Positions 25,940-35,316 of a stretch of DNA of 64,000 nt are shown here, one piece after another. A program made the position numbers and the translations under genes. This stretch comes from Anaerolineales bacterium (GTDB taxonomy: Bacteria > Chloroflexota > Anaerolineae > Aggregatilineales > UBA2796), in NCBI GenBank assembly GCA_015075625.1, contig JABTTZ010000001.1, positions 496,001 through 560,000 on the forward strand, read 5' to 3'. Position 1 is the stretch's first letter, and every line of letters begins with the position of its first letter. Below the pieces are notes generated by a model, which saw nothing but the letters and a program-made list of their open reading frames with translations, made no database searches and was not told the origin of the DNA.

Positions 25940-26299
25940 TCATCTCCCGCTCAACAGTTGGGTAAATAGCCCTGCAAGTTTGGCGGGTTCAAAGGGTTTG
26001 ACAAGGAAAACCGACGCACCAACTTTTAATGCCTCATCCTCAACATTCATCCCAGAAACCATAAGAATCGGCGTCTTGGCAAACTCCGTCTGAGCGCGAA
26101 GTTCCTTGATCACCTGTATTCCGGTAATATCGATGAGGTTGTAATCGATCATGAAAATGTCAGGGCGTTCGCGTTGGGCAGCAGCCAATACTTCTCCCCC
26201 ACGCGACACGACCACCACCTCGAACCCGTCTAAACTGAGCAGCGTTTGAAGCAGCGTCACGGTGATGCGGTCATCGTCAACGATCATTACTTTAGCCAA
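25940..26299 (-). CDS. Single-domain response regulator (receiver)
   Basis: A 119-residue CheY-like receiver. The acidic pocket is Asp8/Asp9 (IVDDD), the phosphoacceptor is Asp52 (MIDYNL), Ser is in MVSGMN, and Lys is in LVKPFEP. There is no output domain and no kinase nearby. It sits between lon (31 bases upstream) and the PHP/AlbA gene (29 bases downstream) on the same strand, so it is probably co-transcribed with the hsp20-lon proteostasis genes, which is unusual company for a receiver. Confidence 0.88.
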   Translation of the reverse strand: MAKVMIVDDDRITVTLLQTLLSLDGFEVVVVSRGGEVLAAAQRERPDIFMIDYNLIDITGIQVIKELRAQTEFAKTPILMVSGMNVEDEALKVGASVFLVKPFEPAKLAGLFTQLLSGR

Positions 26300-26330
26300 G
26301 GCATTTTTCCTTTGTGGGTACGTCAGTTAC

Positions 26331-28898
26331 TTACGTTCCGCTTTTGCCGTTCTTTGCGGCTCTGGCGGTTTTCTTGGCGGGTGGGGCATCCTCTAAGGCG
26401 GCATCTAAGACATCTTCGACGCGCTCAGCAAGGATAAAGGTCATCGCCTCCCGAATATCGGACGGAATATCCTCTAAATCGGGTTCGTTGCGGCTAGGCA
26501 AAATGACGGTATCCACACCAAAGCGGTTGGCGGCAAGGACTTTATCTTTGATCCCACCAACAGGGAGAACTTGCCCGCGAAGGGTGATTTCCCCCGTCAT
26601 GGCAACGTTGTGATGGACAACCCGCCCCGTAATTAACGAGGCAAGGGCGGTTGCCATGGTCACCCCGGCGGAGGGACCATCTTTGGGAACGGCTCCGGCA
26701 GGGACGTGCAGGTGAATATCGTTTTTCTCGAAGAAATCCTTCGGGATATTCAGTTCCCCGGCACGGCTGCGGATGTAGCTGAGCGCGGTGCGGGCGCTCT
26801 CTTGCATCACTTCCCCTAGCTGCCCTGTATATTGAAAGCCCTTCGCGCCGGGCATCGCCGTTGCCTCAATGAACAGGACATCTCCCCCAAAGGCGGTTGC
26901 CGCCAGCCCTGTTGCCACACCCGGCAGAGTCGTCCGTTGGGCAAGCTCATCTTGGTAGCCAAAACGCGGTTTTCCCAACAGGTCGCGAAGTTGCTTTTCG
27001 CTAATCCGCGCTTTTTTCTTGATCCCCTCGGCAATCTGCGTGGCAATTTTGCGCACCACCCCACCAATAGAGCGCTCCAAACTGCGCACGCCCGCTTCCC
27101 GCGTATAATCGCGGATCAGGGTATGAAGGGCATCATCGGTGAAACTGACCTCATTGCGACGCAACCCGTTTTCCTTGATTTGGCGGGGGACAAGGTAACG
27201 TTTGGCAATCTCCAGTTTTTCCCGTTCGGTGTATCCCGATAGGGCAATGATCTCCATCCGATCACGGAGCGGTCCGGGGATCGGGTCAAGTTCATTGGCG
27301 GTGGTGATAAACATGACTTGCGAGAGATCAACGGGAACATCCAAGTAGTGATCGCGGAATTCAAAGTTCTGCTCTGGGTCAAGCACTTCCAACAGCGCAG
27401 ACGCCGGGTCGCCCCGAAAATCACGCCCTAGCTTGTCGATCTCATCAAGCATAATCACCGGATTGATCGTCTCGACGCGACGCAAGGTTTGAATCACCCG
27501 CCCGGGCAGCGCCCCGATATACGTCCGGCGAAAGCCGCGTATTTCCGCCTCGTCACGCACCCCACCAAGACTCAGCCGGATGAACTTACGCCCCATCGCC
27601 CGCGCAATGGATGCCCCTAGCGAGGTTTTCCCCACGCCGGGCGGTCCAACAAAGCACAGAATCGCCCCTTCGCGGTCACGGCGGACGGGATCGCCCGTCT
27701 TGGCTTTGCCCTCTGCTTTGGCGCGGCGTTCGTCGGGCGTGCCGAACCGCTCTTGCCGAAGGCGGCGCACGGCAAGAAATTCCAAAATGCGCTCTTTGAT
27801 GTCCTTCAAGCCGTAGTGGTCTTCGTCAAGGATACGCCGTGCGCTCCCGATGTTCAGGCTGTCCTCGGTGCGCGTTTGCCAGGGGACGGTGGTGATCCAA
27901 TCAAGGTAGGTGCGAATCACCCCATATTCAGCGCTGGCAGGGGAGAGTCGCGCCATACGATCCAGTTCGCGATTTGCCTCTTTCAACGCTTCTTCGGGCA
28001 TCCCCGCCTTCTCCACACGGAGGCGGAATTCCTCTACTTCGGCAGCCTGATCATCTTCTTCGCCCAGTTCGCGGCGGATTGCCTTCAACTGCTCGCGCAG
28101 GAAGTAATCACGCTGAACATGCTCAATTTCCGACTGCGCCTCGGTTTGGATTTTTCGACCTAACTCCAAGACCTCGATTTCTTTGCTGAGAATGGTCATC
28201 AGCAGGCGAAGTTTTTCAACGACGCTATCAAGTTCAAGGATGCGTTGGTAGTTGTCGATGCTCAGGCGGATGTAGGTGGCAATGGCATAGACAAGCTGGA
28301 GCGGGTCTTCCACATTCAGCGCGGAGTTGATCAACTCACCCGGGATATTAGGGACGAGATCGGCAAGGCGCGTGAACTGATCGATCACGTTGCGCATGAG
28401 CGCCTCAACCTCGATTCCCTTTTCCACCGTTTCGGGGATCGGGGTGACCATCGCCTTCAGGTACGGCTCTGTGGTGACATACTCGCCAATGCGGATACGG
28501 GCAATGCCCTGCACCAAAAGGCGGATCGTGTCATCGGGGGCGCGGAACAAGCGCAGCACCTGCGCCATTGTCCCAATAGTATGAACATCATTCGGTCCGG
28601 GCGTCTCCAATTCGGGGTTTTTGGAGGCGACCAAGCCGATCAACCGCTCGCCCGCAACCACCTCATCAACAAGGCGTTTGGAGCGCGGCTGCCCAATGTT
28701 GAGGGGCATTGCCGTTTGGGGATAGACCACCAACCCTCGCAAGGGCAAGATGGGCAAAACCGCCGGAACAACGGGCAAGCCGTTTTCGGGGGCGGGTGGT
28801 TCATCTTCTTTCAGTTCGACGCCGCGTTCGTCGTCGCTGACCGTCACAGAGAGCAATTCGTCCGTGTCTTGGGGGCGTTTTTTGGGTTGGTCGGACAT
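26331..28898 (-). CDS. lon: ATP-dependent protease Lon
   Basis: An 855-residue AAA+ serine protease that degrades misfolded and regulatory proteins in the cytoplasm. It has an N-terminal LAN substrate-binding domain ([15 protein letters not shown]), coiled middle region, AAA+ module with Walker [10 protein letters not shown] near residue 420, and the protease domain with catalytic Ser near 741 (PKDGPSAGV) and Lys near 784 (GGIKDKVLA). About 20 charged residues (around [17 protein letters not shown]) are inserted just before Walker A compared with the E. coli enzyme. AGGAAT precedes the ATG. Only 6 bases separate it from hsp20 upstream, so both share the repeat-bearing promoter. Confidence 0.96.
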   Translation of the reverse strand: MSDQPKKRPQDTDELLSVTVSDDERGVELKEDEPPAPENGLPVVPAVLPILPLRGLVVYPQTAMPLNIGQPRSKRLVDEVVAGERLIGLVASKNPELETPGPNDVHTIGTMAQVLRLFRAPDDTIRLLVQGIARIRIGEYVTTEPYLKAMVTPIPETVEKGIEVEALMRNVIDQFTRLADLVPNIPGELINSALNVEDPLQLVYAIATYIRLSIDNYQRILELDSVVEKLRLLMTILSKEIEVLELGRKIQTEAQSEIEHVQRDYFLREQLKAIRRELGEEDDQAAEVEEFRLRVEKAGMPEEALKEANRELDRMARLSPASAEYGVIRTYLDWITTVPWQTRTEDSLNIGSARRILDEDHYGLKDIKERILEFLAVRRLRQERFGTPDERRAKAEGKAKTGDPVRRDREGAILCFVGPPGVGKTSLGASIARAMGRKFIRLSLGGVRDEAEIRGFRRTYIGALPGRVIQTLRRVETINPVIMLDEIDKLGRDFRGDPASALLEVLDPEQNFEFRDHYLDVPVDLSQVMFITTANELDPIPGPLRDRMEIIALSGYTEREKLEIAKRYLVPRQIKENGLRRNEVSFTDDALHTLIRDYTREAGVRSLERSIGGVVRKIATQIAEGIKKKARISEKQLRDLLGKPRFGYQDELAQRTTLPGVATGLAATAFGGDVLFIEATAMPGAKGFQYTGQLGEVMQESARTALSYIRSRAGELNIPKDFFEKNDIHLHVPAGAVPKDGPSAGVTMATALASLITGRVVHHNVAMTGEITLRGQVLPVGGIKDKVLAANRFGVDTVILPSRNEPDLEDIPSDIREAMTFILAERVEDVLDAALEDAPPAKKTARAAKNGKSGT

Positions 28899-28904
28899 GG
28901 ATTC

Positions 28905-29396
28905 CTAACGTTCGTCCGTCTTGGCTGCCTCGTCGCGCTCGACATCGACGTTGACAATATGCACTTGTTGATTTGTAGCGCGTGGAAGCTCAACGCGCAA
29001 AAAGCCATCTTTATAGGTCGCGGCGACGCGCTCTCGTTCGATGGACCAGGGGAGGCTAATTGCCGTGCGAAACTCGCCATAGCGAACTTCCATTTGGTGA
29101 AACGCCATGCGGTCTTGCCCTACCCGCCGCCGAACGCCGCTAATGATTAAACGGCGATCCTGCAAAACGACGTTAAATTCGCTATCACGCATCCCCGCAA
29201 TTTCAACCATGACAATGAGGCGGTCTTCCAACTCGAAAACATCCGTTGGTGGACGCCAGGTGTTCGACTGCTGCATCACGATCCATTGGTTCACTTGACC
29301 ATAATGTGGGGAGTCGAGGGAGAGATCATTCTCTGCACTGCCGAGGATGAGCATGGGAGGTTGGGTGGTGTCCACAGACGACTCCGCAATTGGCAT
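28905..29396 (-). CDS. Small heat-shock protein, Hsp20/alpha-crystallin family
   Basis: An ATP-independent holdase of about 163 residues. The alpha-crystallin domain (NTWRPPTDVFELEDRLIV through RVELPRA) covers the second half of the protein. The VVLQDRRLIISGVR and YGEFRTAISLP strands are typical. I place the start at the ATG at 29396 (MPIAESSVD), preceded by CGGAG. The frame stays open upstream to 29477, but those codons lie across the promoter and the tandem repeats. It is the first gene of an operon with lon, a sensible holdase-protease pairing. Confidence 0.88.
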   Translation of the reverse strand: MPIAESSVDTTQPPMLILGSAENDLSLDSPHYGQVNQWIVMQQSNTWRPPTDVFELEDRLIVMVEIAGMRDSEFNVVLQDRRLIISGVRRRVGQDRMAFHQMEVRYGEFRTAISLPWSIERERVAATYKDGFLRVELPRATNQQVHIVNVDVERDEAAKTDER

Positions 29397-29416
29397 ATCT
29401 CCGAAACTATGGTGCG

Positions 29417-29465
29417 ATTCTACCACACCATTTTGAATCTGACGCAATCTGACGCAATATGATGC
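29417..29465 (-). promoter_or_regulatory. hsp20-lon promoter with three tandem 10-bp repeats
   Basis: Three direct decamers lie end to end on the plus strand: AATCTGACGC (29436-29445), the same again (29446-29455), and AATATGATGC (29456-29465). On the minus strand a TAGAAT -10 box lies at 29417-29422, and the first decamer covers the -35 position, where no TTGACA is present. One-helical-turn spacing over a weak -35 suits an activator bound to direct repeats. No CIRCE-type inverted repeat (TTAGCACTC type) is visible. Confidence 0.55.
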
Positions 29466-29661
29466 AGAAGGGGGCAATTTGGCGGGAGGAGAGTTTCACT
29501 CTGGGGGGGTAACCAATAACCCTTTGTTGTCCGAATATGCTGCCCTTCTTTTGGAAGAAGGGCGTGAGACAAATACACCAGCGCGGGGGTGAGACGCCCG
29601 AGCTAAGAATAGCCACCCCTGTGGAACTTGGAAAGACAAACCACCTGATGTAGTTGCCTTC

Positions 29662-29712
29662 AAGCCCCGACGGGGTGGTCAGCCTTTTAGCCCGCTGCTA
29701 AAGCAGCGGGCG
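29662..29712 (+). repeat. Bipartite palindromic repeat, copy 4
   Basis: AAGCCCCGACGGGGTGGTC is followed by AGCCCGCTGCTAAAGCAGCGGGC. The right half is here a perfect CCCGCTGCT/AGCAGCGGG palindrome, with compensating changes relative to copies 2 and 3 that keep the pairing. It lies just after the pckG stop. Confidence 0.8.
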
Positions 29713-29721
29713 TAACTGTCC

Positions 29722-31587
29722 CTACGCACCCTCGCCGTTTGTCTCCGCGACGTTTAACCATTCGGGTTCGCGCCACAAACTGGAAAGCAGCAGCTCACGC
29801 ACGGCGATCAGTTCCTTTGGCAGGCGGTCATAGAGCTTGATGAACAGTTCTTCATGGCTCAGAATTTCCGCCTTCCACAGTTCCTTATCAATAGACATGA
29901 CGCGCTCAAAGTCCGCCTCGGTGAAGTTTTCCATCCCGCGCCAATCCATATCCGTGTAACGCGGCGCACGTCCTAAAGCAATTTCCTTGCTCCGCGCCCG
30001 TGCCCGCGTCCGATCCACAACCCATTTCAGGACACGCATGTTCTCCCCATAGCCTGCCCACAGGAAGTTCCCCTGGGCATCTTTACGGAACCAATTCACA
30101 AAGAACATGAGTGGTGGCTCAGGAATATAGCGCCCGAAACTGAGCCAGTGGTTGATGTAACTTGCCATGTGGTAGCCAGCAAAAGGGAGCATGGCGAAGG
30201 GATCGCGGCGTACCTCGCCCATCTTCCCAAAGGCGGCGGCGGTCATTTCCGAACCCATCGTCGCCGCGTAGTAAACGCCATAGACCCAATTGAAGGCTTG
30301 GAAAACGAGCGGCACAACAGAATTCCGCCGTCCGCCGAAGATGAAGGCGCTAATCGGTACACCATCGGGGTTTTCCCATTCGGTGTCGATACTTGGGCAT
30401 TGGGCAGCCGGCGCAGTGAAACGGGCGTTGGGGTGCGCCGCTTTTTTGCCCGCCTTGCCGTTTTCTGGTGTCCATTCGTTCCCTTGCCAATCGATCAGGC
30501 GGGCGGGGGGCGTATCGGTCATCCCTTCCCACCACACATCCCCTTCCGGCGTCAGGGCAACGTTTGTGAAAATGGTGTTCGAGACAATGGTTGCCATCGC
30601 ATTCGGGTTCGTCTTGACGTTCGTCCCCGGCGCAACCCCAAAGAACCCCGCCTCTGGGTTAACGGCGTGAAGTTTGCCATCCGATCCTAGCTTGATCCAA
30701 GCAATGTCATCGCCAACGGTGGTCACCTTCCATCCCTCAAAGGCATCTGGCGGGATGAGCATGGCAAAGTTCGTTTTGCCGCAGGCGCTTGGGAAGGCGG
30801 CAGCCACATAGGTTTTGCTGCCTTCCGGCGACTCAACGCCCATAATCAACATGTGTTCTGCCAGCCAGCCCTCATCACGGGCAATGTTGGAGGCAATACG
30901 CAGGGCGAAACACTTCTTGCCCAGCAGCGCGTTCCCGCCGTACCCGCTCCCATACGACCAGATCGAACGTTCTTCGGGAAAGTGAACGACATACTTGTTT
31001 TCAGCGTCCTTTTGGCAGGGCCATGGAATATCCGCTTGCCCCGGCTCAAGCGGCATCCCAACGGAATGCATACAGGGGACAAATGCCCCATCTTCGCCGA
31101 GATAGTCGTACACGGCTTTCCCCATGCGGGTCATGATCCGCATATTCACCACAACATAGGCTGAGTCGGTGATCTGAATCCCGCTGTAGGCAATGTGCGA
31201 TCCTAACGGACCCATGCTGAAGGGAATGACGTAGAGCGTCCGCCCCTTCATACAGCCATCAAAGAGCGTATTCAAGGTGGCGTGCATCTCGCGGGGGTTT
31301 ACCCAGTTATTCGTCGGACCCGCCTCGTTTTTGCTGAGACTGCAAATGAAGGTGCGGTCTTCCATCCGTGCCACGTCACTTGCGTCGCTGCGGGCGAGGA
31401 AACTGTTCGGACGGAGCGCCTGATTCAGGCGGATAAACGTCCCTGCTTGAACAAGTTCTTCGCAGAGCGTGTCATATTCGTCTTGTGAACCGTCGCAGAA
31501 ATGAACATGCGCTGGCTGGCAAAGCTTCACCATGCGCGTGATCCAATCCTTCGCTTTTCCGTGCCGAATGTAGCTCGGAAATTCCAT
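29722..31587 (-). CDS. pckG: Phosphoenolpyruvate carboxykinase (GTP)
   Basis: It converts oxaloacetate and GTP to phosphoenolpyruvate, CO2 and GDP, the entry step of gluconeogenesis. At 621 residues it has the length of the GTP-dependent family. The kinase loop with the catalytic cysteine, [12 protein letters not shown], lies near residue 270, and the N-terminal CDGSQDEYD substrate segment is present. CAGGAGAG before the ATG is a strong ribosome binding site. It appears monocistronic, with repeat DNA at the 3' end and about 200 bases free upstream. Confidence 0.96.
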   Translation of the reverse strand: MEFPSYIRHGKAKDWITRMVKLCQPAHVHFCDGSQDEYDTLCEELVQAGTFIRLNQALRPNSFLARSDASDVARMEDRTFICSLSKNEAGPTNNWVNPREMHATLNTLFDGCMKGRTLYVIPFSMGPLGSHIAYSGIQITDSAYVVVNMRIMTRMGKAVYDYLGEDGAFVPCMHSVGMPLEPGQADIPWPCQKDAENKYVVHFPEERSIWSYGSGYGGNALLGKKCFALRIASNIARDEGWLAEHMLIMGVESPEGSKTYVAAAFPSACGKTNFAMLIPPDAFEGWKVTTVGDDIAWIKLGSDGKLHAVNPEAGFFGVAPGTNVKTNPNAMATIVSNTIFTNVALTPEGDVWWEGMTDTPPARLIDWQGNEWTPENGKAGKKAAHPNARFTAPAAQCPSIDTEWENPDGVPISAFIFGGRRNSVVPLVFQAFNWVYGVYYAATMGSEMTAAAFGKMGEVRRDPFAMLPFAGYHMASYINHWLSFGRYIPEPPLMFFVNWFRKDAQGNFLWAGYGENMRVLKWVVDRTRARARSKEIALGRAPRYTDMDWRGMENFTEADFERVMSIDKELWKAEILSHEELFIKLYDRLPKELIAVRELLLSSLWREPEWLNVAETNGEGA

Positions 31588-31790
31588 GATTCTCTCTCCT
31601 GTGTGTCGTTATCTGTATGTTTACCTGCCTAAAAGCCTATCATGCACCGTCTGAGGGAAGTACGGCTGAATGGCATGAAACGTGGGTGACATTCCTCGTG
31701 AAATTTTGCACTATCAAACGCCGTAAAAGAAACTAAGGTTATTGGATAGTCAATTGTGCGCGGTGACACCCGCCGCTGTCTGCCCCTATA

Positions 31791-32438
31791 TTAACCCTCA
31801 CCCCCCTTCGCAAGATGCGCATCGGGGGCAAGATGATCGATGCGGTTGCTATAGACCAACTGCCAGCCATCGTCGTTGTATGCCAGTTTCCATAGGGATG
31901 TATTGGCGGGGGGGGGCGGCTCCGCCAGCAGCCCTAAGTGGCGGACAATGTTCCGAATCACCCCGCCGTGTGTGACGATCACAATTTCGCCGCCGGCGTG
32001 GTTCACCCGTGCATGGTCAAGGGCGGCACAGGCACGCACCGCTAATTCATGCGGGCTTTCCCCGCCGGGGAAAGGGCGGTGGTGGCGGTCTGCCTCGCGG
32101 TAGCTGTGTGCGGTGCCATCCCAAAAGCGAATTTCCTCAGCCGTTAACCCTTGCCACTGCCCTAGATCAATCTCGCGGAGGCGCGGATCAAGGTGAAGGG
32201 CTTTGTTCAAGCGCGAGGCGATGATCGCTGCCGTCTCGCGGCAGCGGGAAAGATCGCTGCTGTAAATGGCGCTTGCCATGACCTCACAGGCGGCGAGATA
32301 TGCCGCCAAGCGCCGCGCCTGTTCCCGTCCATCCTCGTTAAGTGGGATTGGGGCGAGTCCCTGCCAGCGCCCCGATCTATTCCAATCGGTTTCGCCGTGC
32401 CGAATCAAGAGAATGTGTGTGGTGGTCATACGGGTCAT
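31791..32438 (-). CDS. Histidine phosphatase / phosphoglycerate mutase family protein
   Basis: A 215-residue branch-1 histidine phosphatase. LIRHGETDWN (residues 11-20) contains the phosphohistidine His14; YSSDLSRCRETA gives the second arginine; and VTHGGVIRNI near residue 155 supplies the second catalytic histidine. The family covers cofactor-dependent mutases, alpha-ribazole phosphatase (CobC) and broad phosphatases. The N-terminal WQG and the substrate loop do not settle which. It starts at ATG 32438 (AGGTG directly upstream) or ATG 32429. It stands alone on its strand. Confidence 0.85.
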   Translation of the reverse strand: MTRMTTTHILLIRHGETDWNRSGRWQGLAPIPLNEDGREQARRLAAYLAACEVMASAIYSSDLSRCRETAAIIASRLNKALHLDPRLREIDLGQWQGLTAEEIRFWDGTAHSYREADRHHRPFPGGESPHELAVRACAALDHARVNHAGGEIVIVTHGGVIRNIVRHLGLLAEPPPPANTSLWKLAYNDDGWQLVYSNRIDHLAPDAHLAKGGEG

Positions 32439-32802
32439 TCACCTACCATGATACGGGTTGCGATTCTGAATTGCGTCCTCTAAGGATAACCTGATATGCC
32501 CGATGATGCCCCTCAGAAGGTATCCGTAACTTCGGGGTTGGCTTGTGATCAGGATCGTGTTGGGAACGATACCTTTGGCAAGCACCGCATCGTTCCCTGA
32601 ACCCCAAACCTCACTGCCTTCTAATATCATATGAGATGTAAGTATTTAATCTCATTAAGGGCTTTGCTACCCCCCAAATCGAGAACTGACCACAGACGCC
32701 GCGCCGATTTCCGATATAATCATAGGGATAGCGTATTCGATAGAAAAATTCGGTACTTTCCTCGAAAACAATGGGGAAACAAGTAAAAAAGGCTGCTAAA
32801 TT
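32439..32802. other. Divergent intergenic region with large hairpin and TATAAT box
   Basis: These 364 bases between the phosphatase and acyl-CoA dehydrogenase genes hold no supported gene. GGGAACGAT (32562-32570) pairs perfectly with ATCGTTCCC (32589-32597) around an 18-base loop, and GGGGTT/AACCCC (32534-32539 with 32600-32605) lies outside. A TATAAT box at 32715-32720 is the best promoter element. The DNA is not part of the repeat families. Confidence 0.6.
32715..32720 (+). promoter_or_regulatory. -10 box of the acyl-CoA dehydrogenase promoter
   Basis: A perfect TATAAT lies 82 bases before the ATG. At 17-18 bases upstream no recognisable -35 is seen, so an activator or an alternative sigma factor may be needed. 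Confidence 0.4.
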
Positions 32803-34020
32803 ATGGATTTCCTCCTCAATGACGATCATCTTATGGCACAGAAGGTCGCCCGCGACTTCGCCCACAAAGAAATTCGCCCCACCATCAAAGATTGGGATCG
32901 CAAACAAGAGCTAAATCCCGCTGTGCTGCCGCGCATGGGCGAACTGGGGATTTTGGGGATCAGCATCCCCGCCCGCTACGGCGGTCAGGGCTATGACTAT
33001 GTGACGCTTGGCTTGGTCTGCGAAGAACTAGAGCGCGTCGATACCACCCTGCGCGTGATCATGTCTGTCCACATGGGCTTGAACAGCCTCGCCCTTCTTC
33101 AATGGGGGACTGAAGCGCAAAAACAAACCTTCCTTGCTCCCCAAGCGCGGGGCGAGAAATACGCGGGCTTTTGCCTGACCGAACCCGGTGTCGGAAGCGA
33201 TGTGGTCAACATGCGCACGAGTGCCAAACGGCAGGGCGATACATACATCCTAAACGGCGAGAAAATGTGGATCAGCCTCGCTACGAAAGCCCATCACTTC
33301 CTTGTCGTCGCCAAGACCGACCCCGCCGCTGGACACAAAGGCATGACGGCGTTCATCGTCACCCGCGACATGAAGGGCGTGACGACGGGCGATATTCATG
33401 GGAAGTTAGGCGTGCGTGCTGGCTCTACGGGGTGGGTTGCCATGCAGGATGTGGAAGTTCCCGCCGAAAATCGCCTCGGTGAGGAAGGTGAAGGTTTCTA
33501 TATTGCTATGTCCTGTTTGGATAATGGGCGCTACACCGTCGCTGCCGGCGCAACGGGGCTGATTCGGGCGTGTCTTGAAGACAGCCTCGCCTATTCGATG
33601 AGCCGCTCCACCTTTGGCAAAGAGATCGCCCGCCACCAACTGATCCAGCAGAAGATCGGGTTTATGCAGCAGTGGTATGATGCTGCTCGCTTGCTCTATC
33701 TGAAGGCGGGCTTCATGAAAAATCGCGGACTGCGCAACACCCGCGAAACGGGCATGGCGAAGTGGTACGCTACTGATCACAGCGTTCAAGCTGCGCTGGA
33801 GGCAATCCAACTGCACGGCGCCTATGGCTTCAGCGATGAATACGACGTGGAACGTTACCTCCGCAACAGCAAGGGGGCGACCATCTACGAGGGGACAAGC
33901 GAAATTCACCAATTGATGCAAGCAGAATACGCGCTTGGTTTCCGCCAAGACCGCCCCTTGCGCTGCGAAATGCCCGCCTATAATGCCGAGTCGTGGCAAG
34001 CCGAGTCGGTAGGGGCGTAA
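32803..34020 (+). CDS. Acyl-CoA dehydrogenase
   Basis: A 405-residue FAD-dependent alpha,beta-dehydrogenase of acyl-CoA thioesters (fatty-acid or branched-chain/aryl acid degradation), passing electrons to ETF. The FAD-binding CLTEPGVGSD and MWISLATKAH segments, the SRSTFGKEIARHQLIQ helix and the catalytic base Glu363 in IYEGTSEIHQ are all visible. The Glu lies in the position typical of short/medium/glutaryl-type enzymes. Substrate chain length cannot be read from the sequence. There is no ETF or hydratase gene beside it. A hairpin terminator follows 7 bases after the stop. Confidence 0.92.
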   Translation: MDFLLNDDHLMAQKVARDFAHKEIRPTIKDWDRKQELNPAVLPRMGELGILGISIPARYGGQGYDYVTLGLVCEELERVDTTLRVIMSVHMGLNSLALLQWGTEAQKQTFLAPQARGEKYAGFCLTEPGVGSDVVNMRTSAKRQGDTYILNGEKMWISLATKAHHFLVVAKTDPAAGHKGMTAFIVTRDMKGVTTGDIHGKLGVRAGSTGWVAMQDVEVPAENRLGEEGEGFYIAMSCLDNGRYTVAAGATGLIRACLEDSLAYSMSRSTFGKEIARHQLIQQKIGFMQQWYDAARLLYLKAGFMKNRGLRNTRETGMAKWYATDHSVQAALEAIQLHGAYGFSDEYDVERYLRNSKGATIYEGTSEIHQLMQAEYALGFRQDRPLRCEMPAYNAESWQAESVGA

Positions 34021-34026
34021 TGGATT

Positions 34027-34044
34027 GGGGGTGAAACATCCCCC
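34027..34044 (+). terminator. Hairpin after acyl-CoA dehydrogenase
   Basis: GGGGGTG (34027-34033) pairs with CATCCCC(C) (34037-34044) across an AAA loop with one G-T wobble, followed by TT. It sits directly after the stop codon, before the convergent pheS. Confidence 0.5.
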
Positions 34045-34061
34045 TTCGGCGCGTCCCGTAG

Positions 34062-34083
34062 GGGCGACCCCTTGTGGTCGCCC
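34062..34083. repeat. TAGGGGCGACC hairpin (GGGGCG family)
   Basis: GGGCGACC (34062-34069) pairs with GGTCGCCC (34076-34083), preceded by GTAG. The sister copy at 36558-36581 has the same arms and a different loop. A degraded GATAGGGGTTCTT repeat follows directly (to 34137) and reaches the pheS stop codon. Confidence 0.7.
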
Positions 34084-34132
34084 GTCGTGTCCCCTTCCCC
34101 TGTATACGAGGGTGGGGGGGATAGGGGTTCTT

Positions 34133-35161
34133 CTAGAACTGCTCTAAAAAGCGCAGATCATTCCCCCAGAAGTAGCGAATGTCGGTGATCCCATGTTTCA
34201 ACATGGTGATCCGTTCGGGACCCATCCCAAAGGCAAAGCCGCTGAATTCTGTCGGATCGTAGCCGCCGTTCGTCAGCACCGTTGGATGGACCATCCCGCA
34301 GCCGGCAATCTCCAGCCATCCCGTCCCGCTGCATACCGAACAGCCCTCCCCTTCGCAGAGGATACACTCCACATCGACTTCCATGCTCGGCTCGGTGAAG
34401 GGGAAGTAAGACGCCCGAAAGCGCACTTTCCGATCCGCGCCGAACATCCGGTGGGCAAAGGCAGTGATCGTCCCTTTGAGGTCGCTTAGGCGAATGTTCT
34501 TGCCCACCGCCAGCCCTTCTACTTGGTTGAACTGAACTTCCTTCCGGGTCGAGATTTGCTCATAGCGGAAGCACATGCCGGGCAAAATGACGCGGATCGG
34601 ACCCGGCGCATAGCGACGCATGGCATGAATCTGCCCCGGCGAAGTGTGTGTGCGCAGGATGACCCCCGGCGTCGTCGTATGGAAGGTATCCCACATATCG
34701 CGGGCGGGGTGGTGCGGCGGGATGTTCAATAGCTCAAAATTCGTCTCGTCGTCTTCCACCTCGCGGGTGCGAAAGACCTGAAAGCCCATCTCCGCCCAGA
34801 TCGCGTAAATTTCCCGCAGTGTTTGCGTCGCCGGATGAATTCCCCCCGTTGGGGTGGGACGTCCGGGGAGCGTCACATCAAGTTCATCTTCTTCAAGACT
34901 TTTGGCAAGATCATGCTGACGAATGACCTCTGCCCGTGCGTTATAAAGTGTCTCCAAGTCGAGTTTGACAGCATTTGCCCGTGCGCCAAAGGCAGCGCGT
35001 TCCTCTTTGGGGAGTGTCCCAACAGAGCGCAGCAAGAGCGTGACCGCTCCCCCGCGCCCGATGTAGTGTTTTTCCCAAGCCTCCAACGCGGCGGCATCTC
35101 GGATGGTGGGGAGTGCCATCTTTGCCTCATCATAGAGACGTTCTAATTCGTGCAGCGACAT
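34133..35161 (-). CDS. pheS: Phenylalanine-tRNA ligase alpha subunit
   Basis: The catalytic subunit of the heterotetrameric enzyme that charges tRNA-Phe. The 342-residue length is normal. The class II motif 2 region (GMCFRYEQISTRKEVQFNQVEGL) and motif 3 (FAFGMGPERITMLKHGI near the end) are intact, and the CILCEGEGCSVC cysteine insert is common in bacterial PheS. AGGACA precedes the ATG. Unusually, pheT does not follow: the gene ends against a convergent acyl-CoA dehydrogenase gene, so the beta subunit must be encoded elsewhere. Confidence 0.95.
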   Translation of the reverse strand: MSLHELERLYDEAKMALPTIRDAAALEAWEKHYIGRGGAVTLLLRSVGTLPKEERAAFGARANAVKLDLETLYNARAEVIRQHDLAKSLEEDELDVTLPGRPTPTGGIHPATQTLREIYAIWAEMGFQVFRTREVEDDETNFELLNIPPHHPARDMWDTFHTTTPGVILRTHTSPGQIHAMRRYAPGPIRVILPGMCFRYEQISTRKEVQFNQVEGLAVGKNIRLSDLKGTITAFAHRMFGADRKVRFRASYFPFTEPSMEVDVECILCEGEGCSVCSGTGWLEIAGCGMVHPTVLTNGGYDPTEFSGFAFGMGPERITMLKHGITDIRYFWGNDLRFLEQF

Positions 35162-35236
35162 GACGTGTCCTGTCTTTCGTGGCTATCTTTGGCAGCGCTA
35201 ATCCCGCCCTTGTGCGCAAAGTATAGCATACGGACG

Positions 35237-35265
35237 TTGACGGGTGAACGGTGGGAGGTTAGAGT
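35237..35265 (+). promoter_or_regulatory. Candidate sigma-70 promoter of the BMP-family gene
   Basis: TTGACG (35237-35242) and TAGAGT (35260-35265) are separated by 17 bases, about 50 bases before the start codon. The -35 matches five and the -10 four of six consensus bases. Confidence 0.45.
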
Positions 35266-35316
35266 TATCTTGTTGGTAAAACGTGTCTGAACAAGACAGG
35301 GTGAAGGAGCGTGGTA

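Larger units (their letters stand above)
29397..29721. other. Intergenic region between hsp20 and pckG
   Basis: Besides the hsp20 promoter and tandem decamers it contains a GCCCTTCTTTTGGAAGAAGGGC hairpin (about 29551-29571), which could terminate a transcript, and bipartite repeat copy 4 at 29662-29712 near the end of pckG. No gene is supported. Confidence 0.6.

Noticed and set aside
35162-35316. T-box or leader-peptide attenuator before pheS
   Set aside because: The pheS leader is short and shared with the divergent promoter; no T-box core and no Phe-rich leader peptide was seen.
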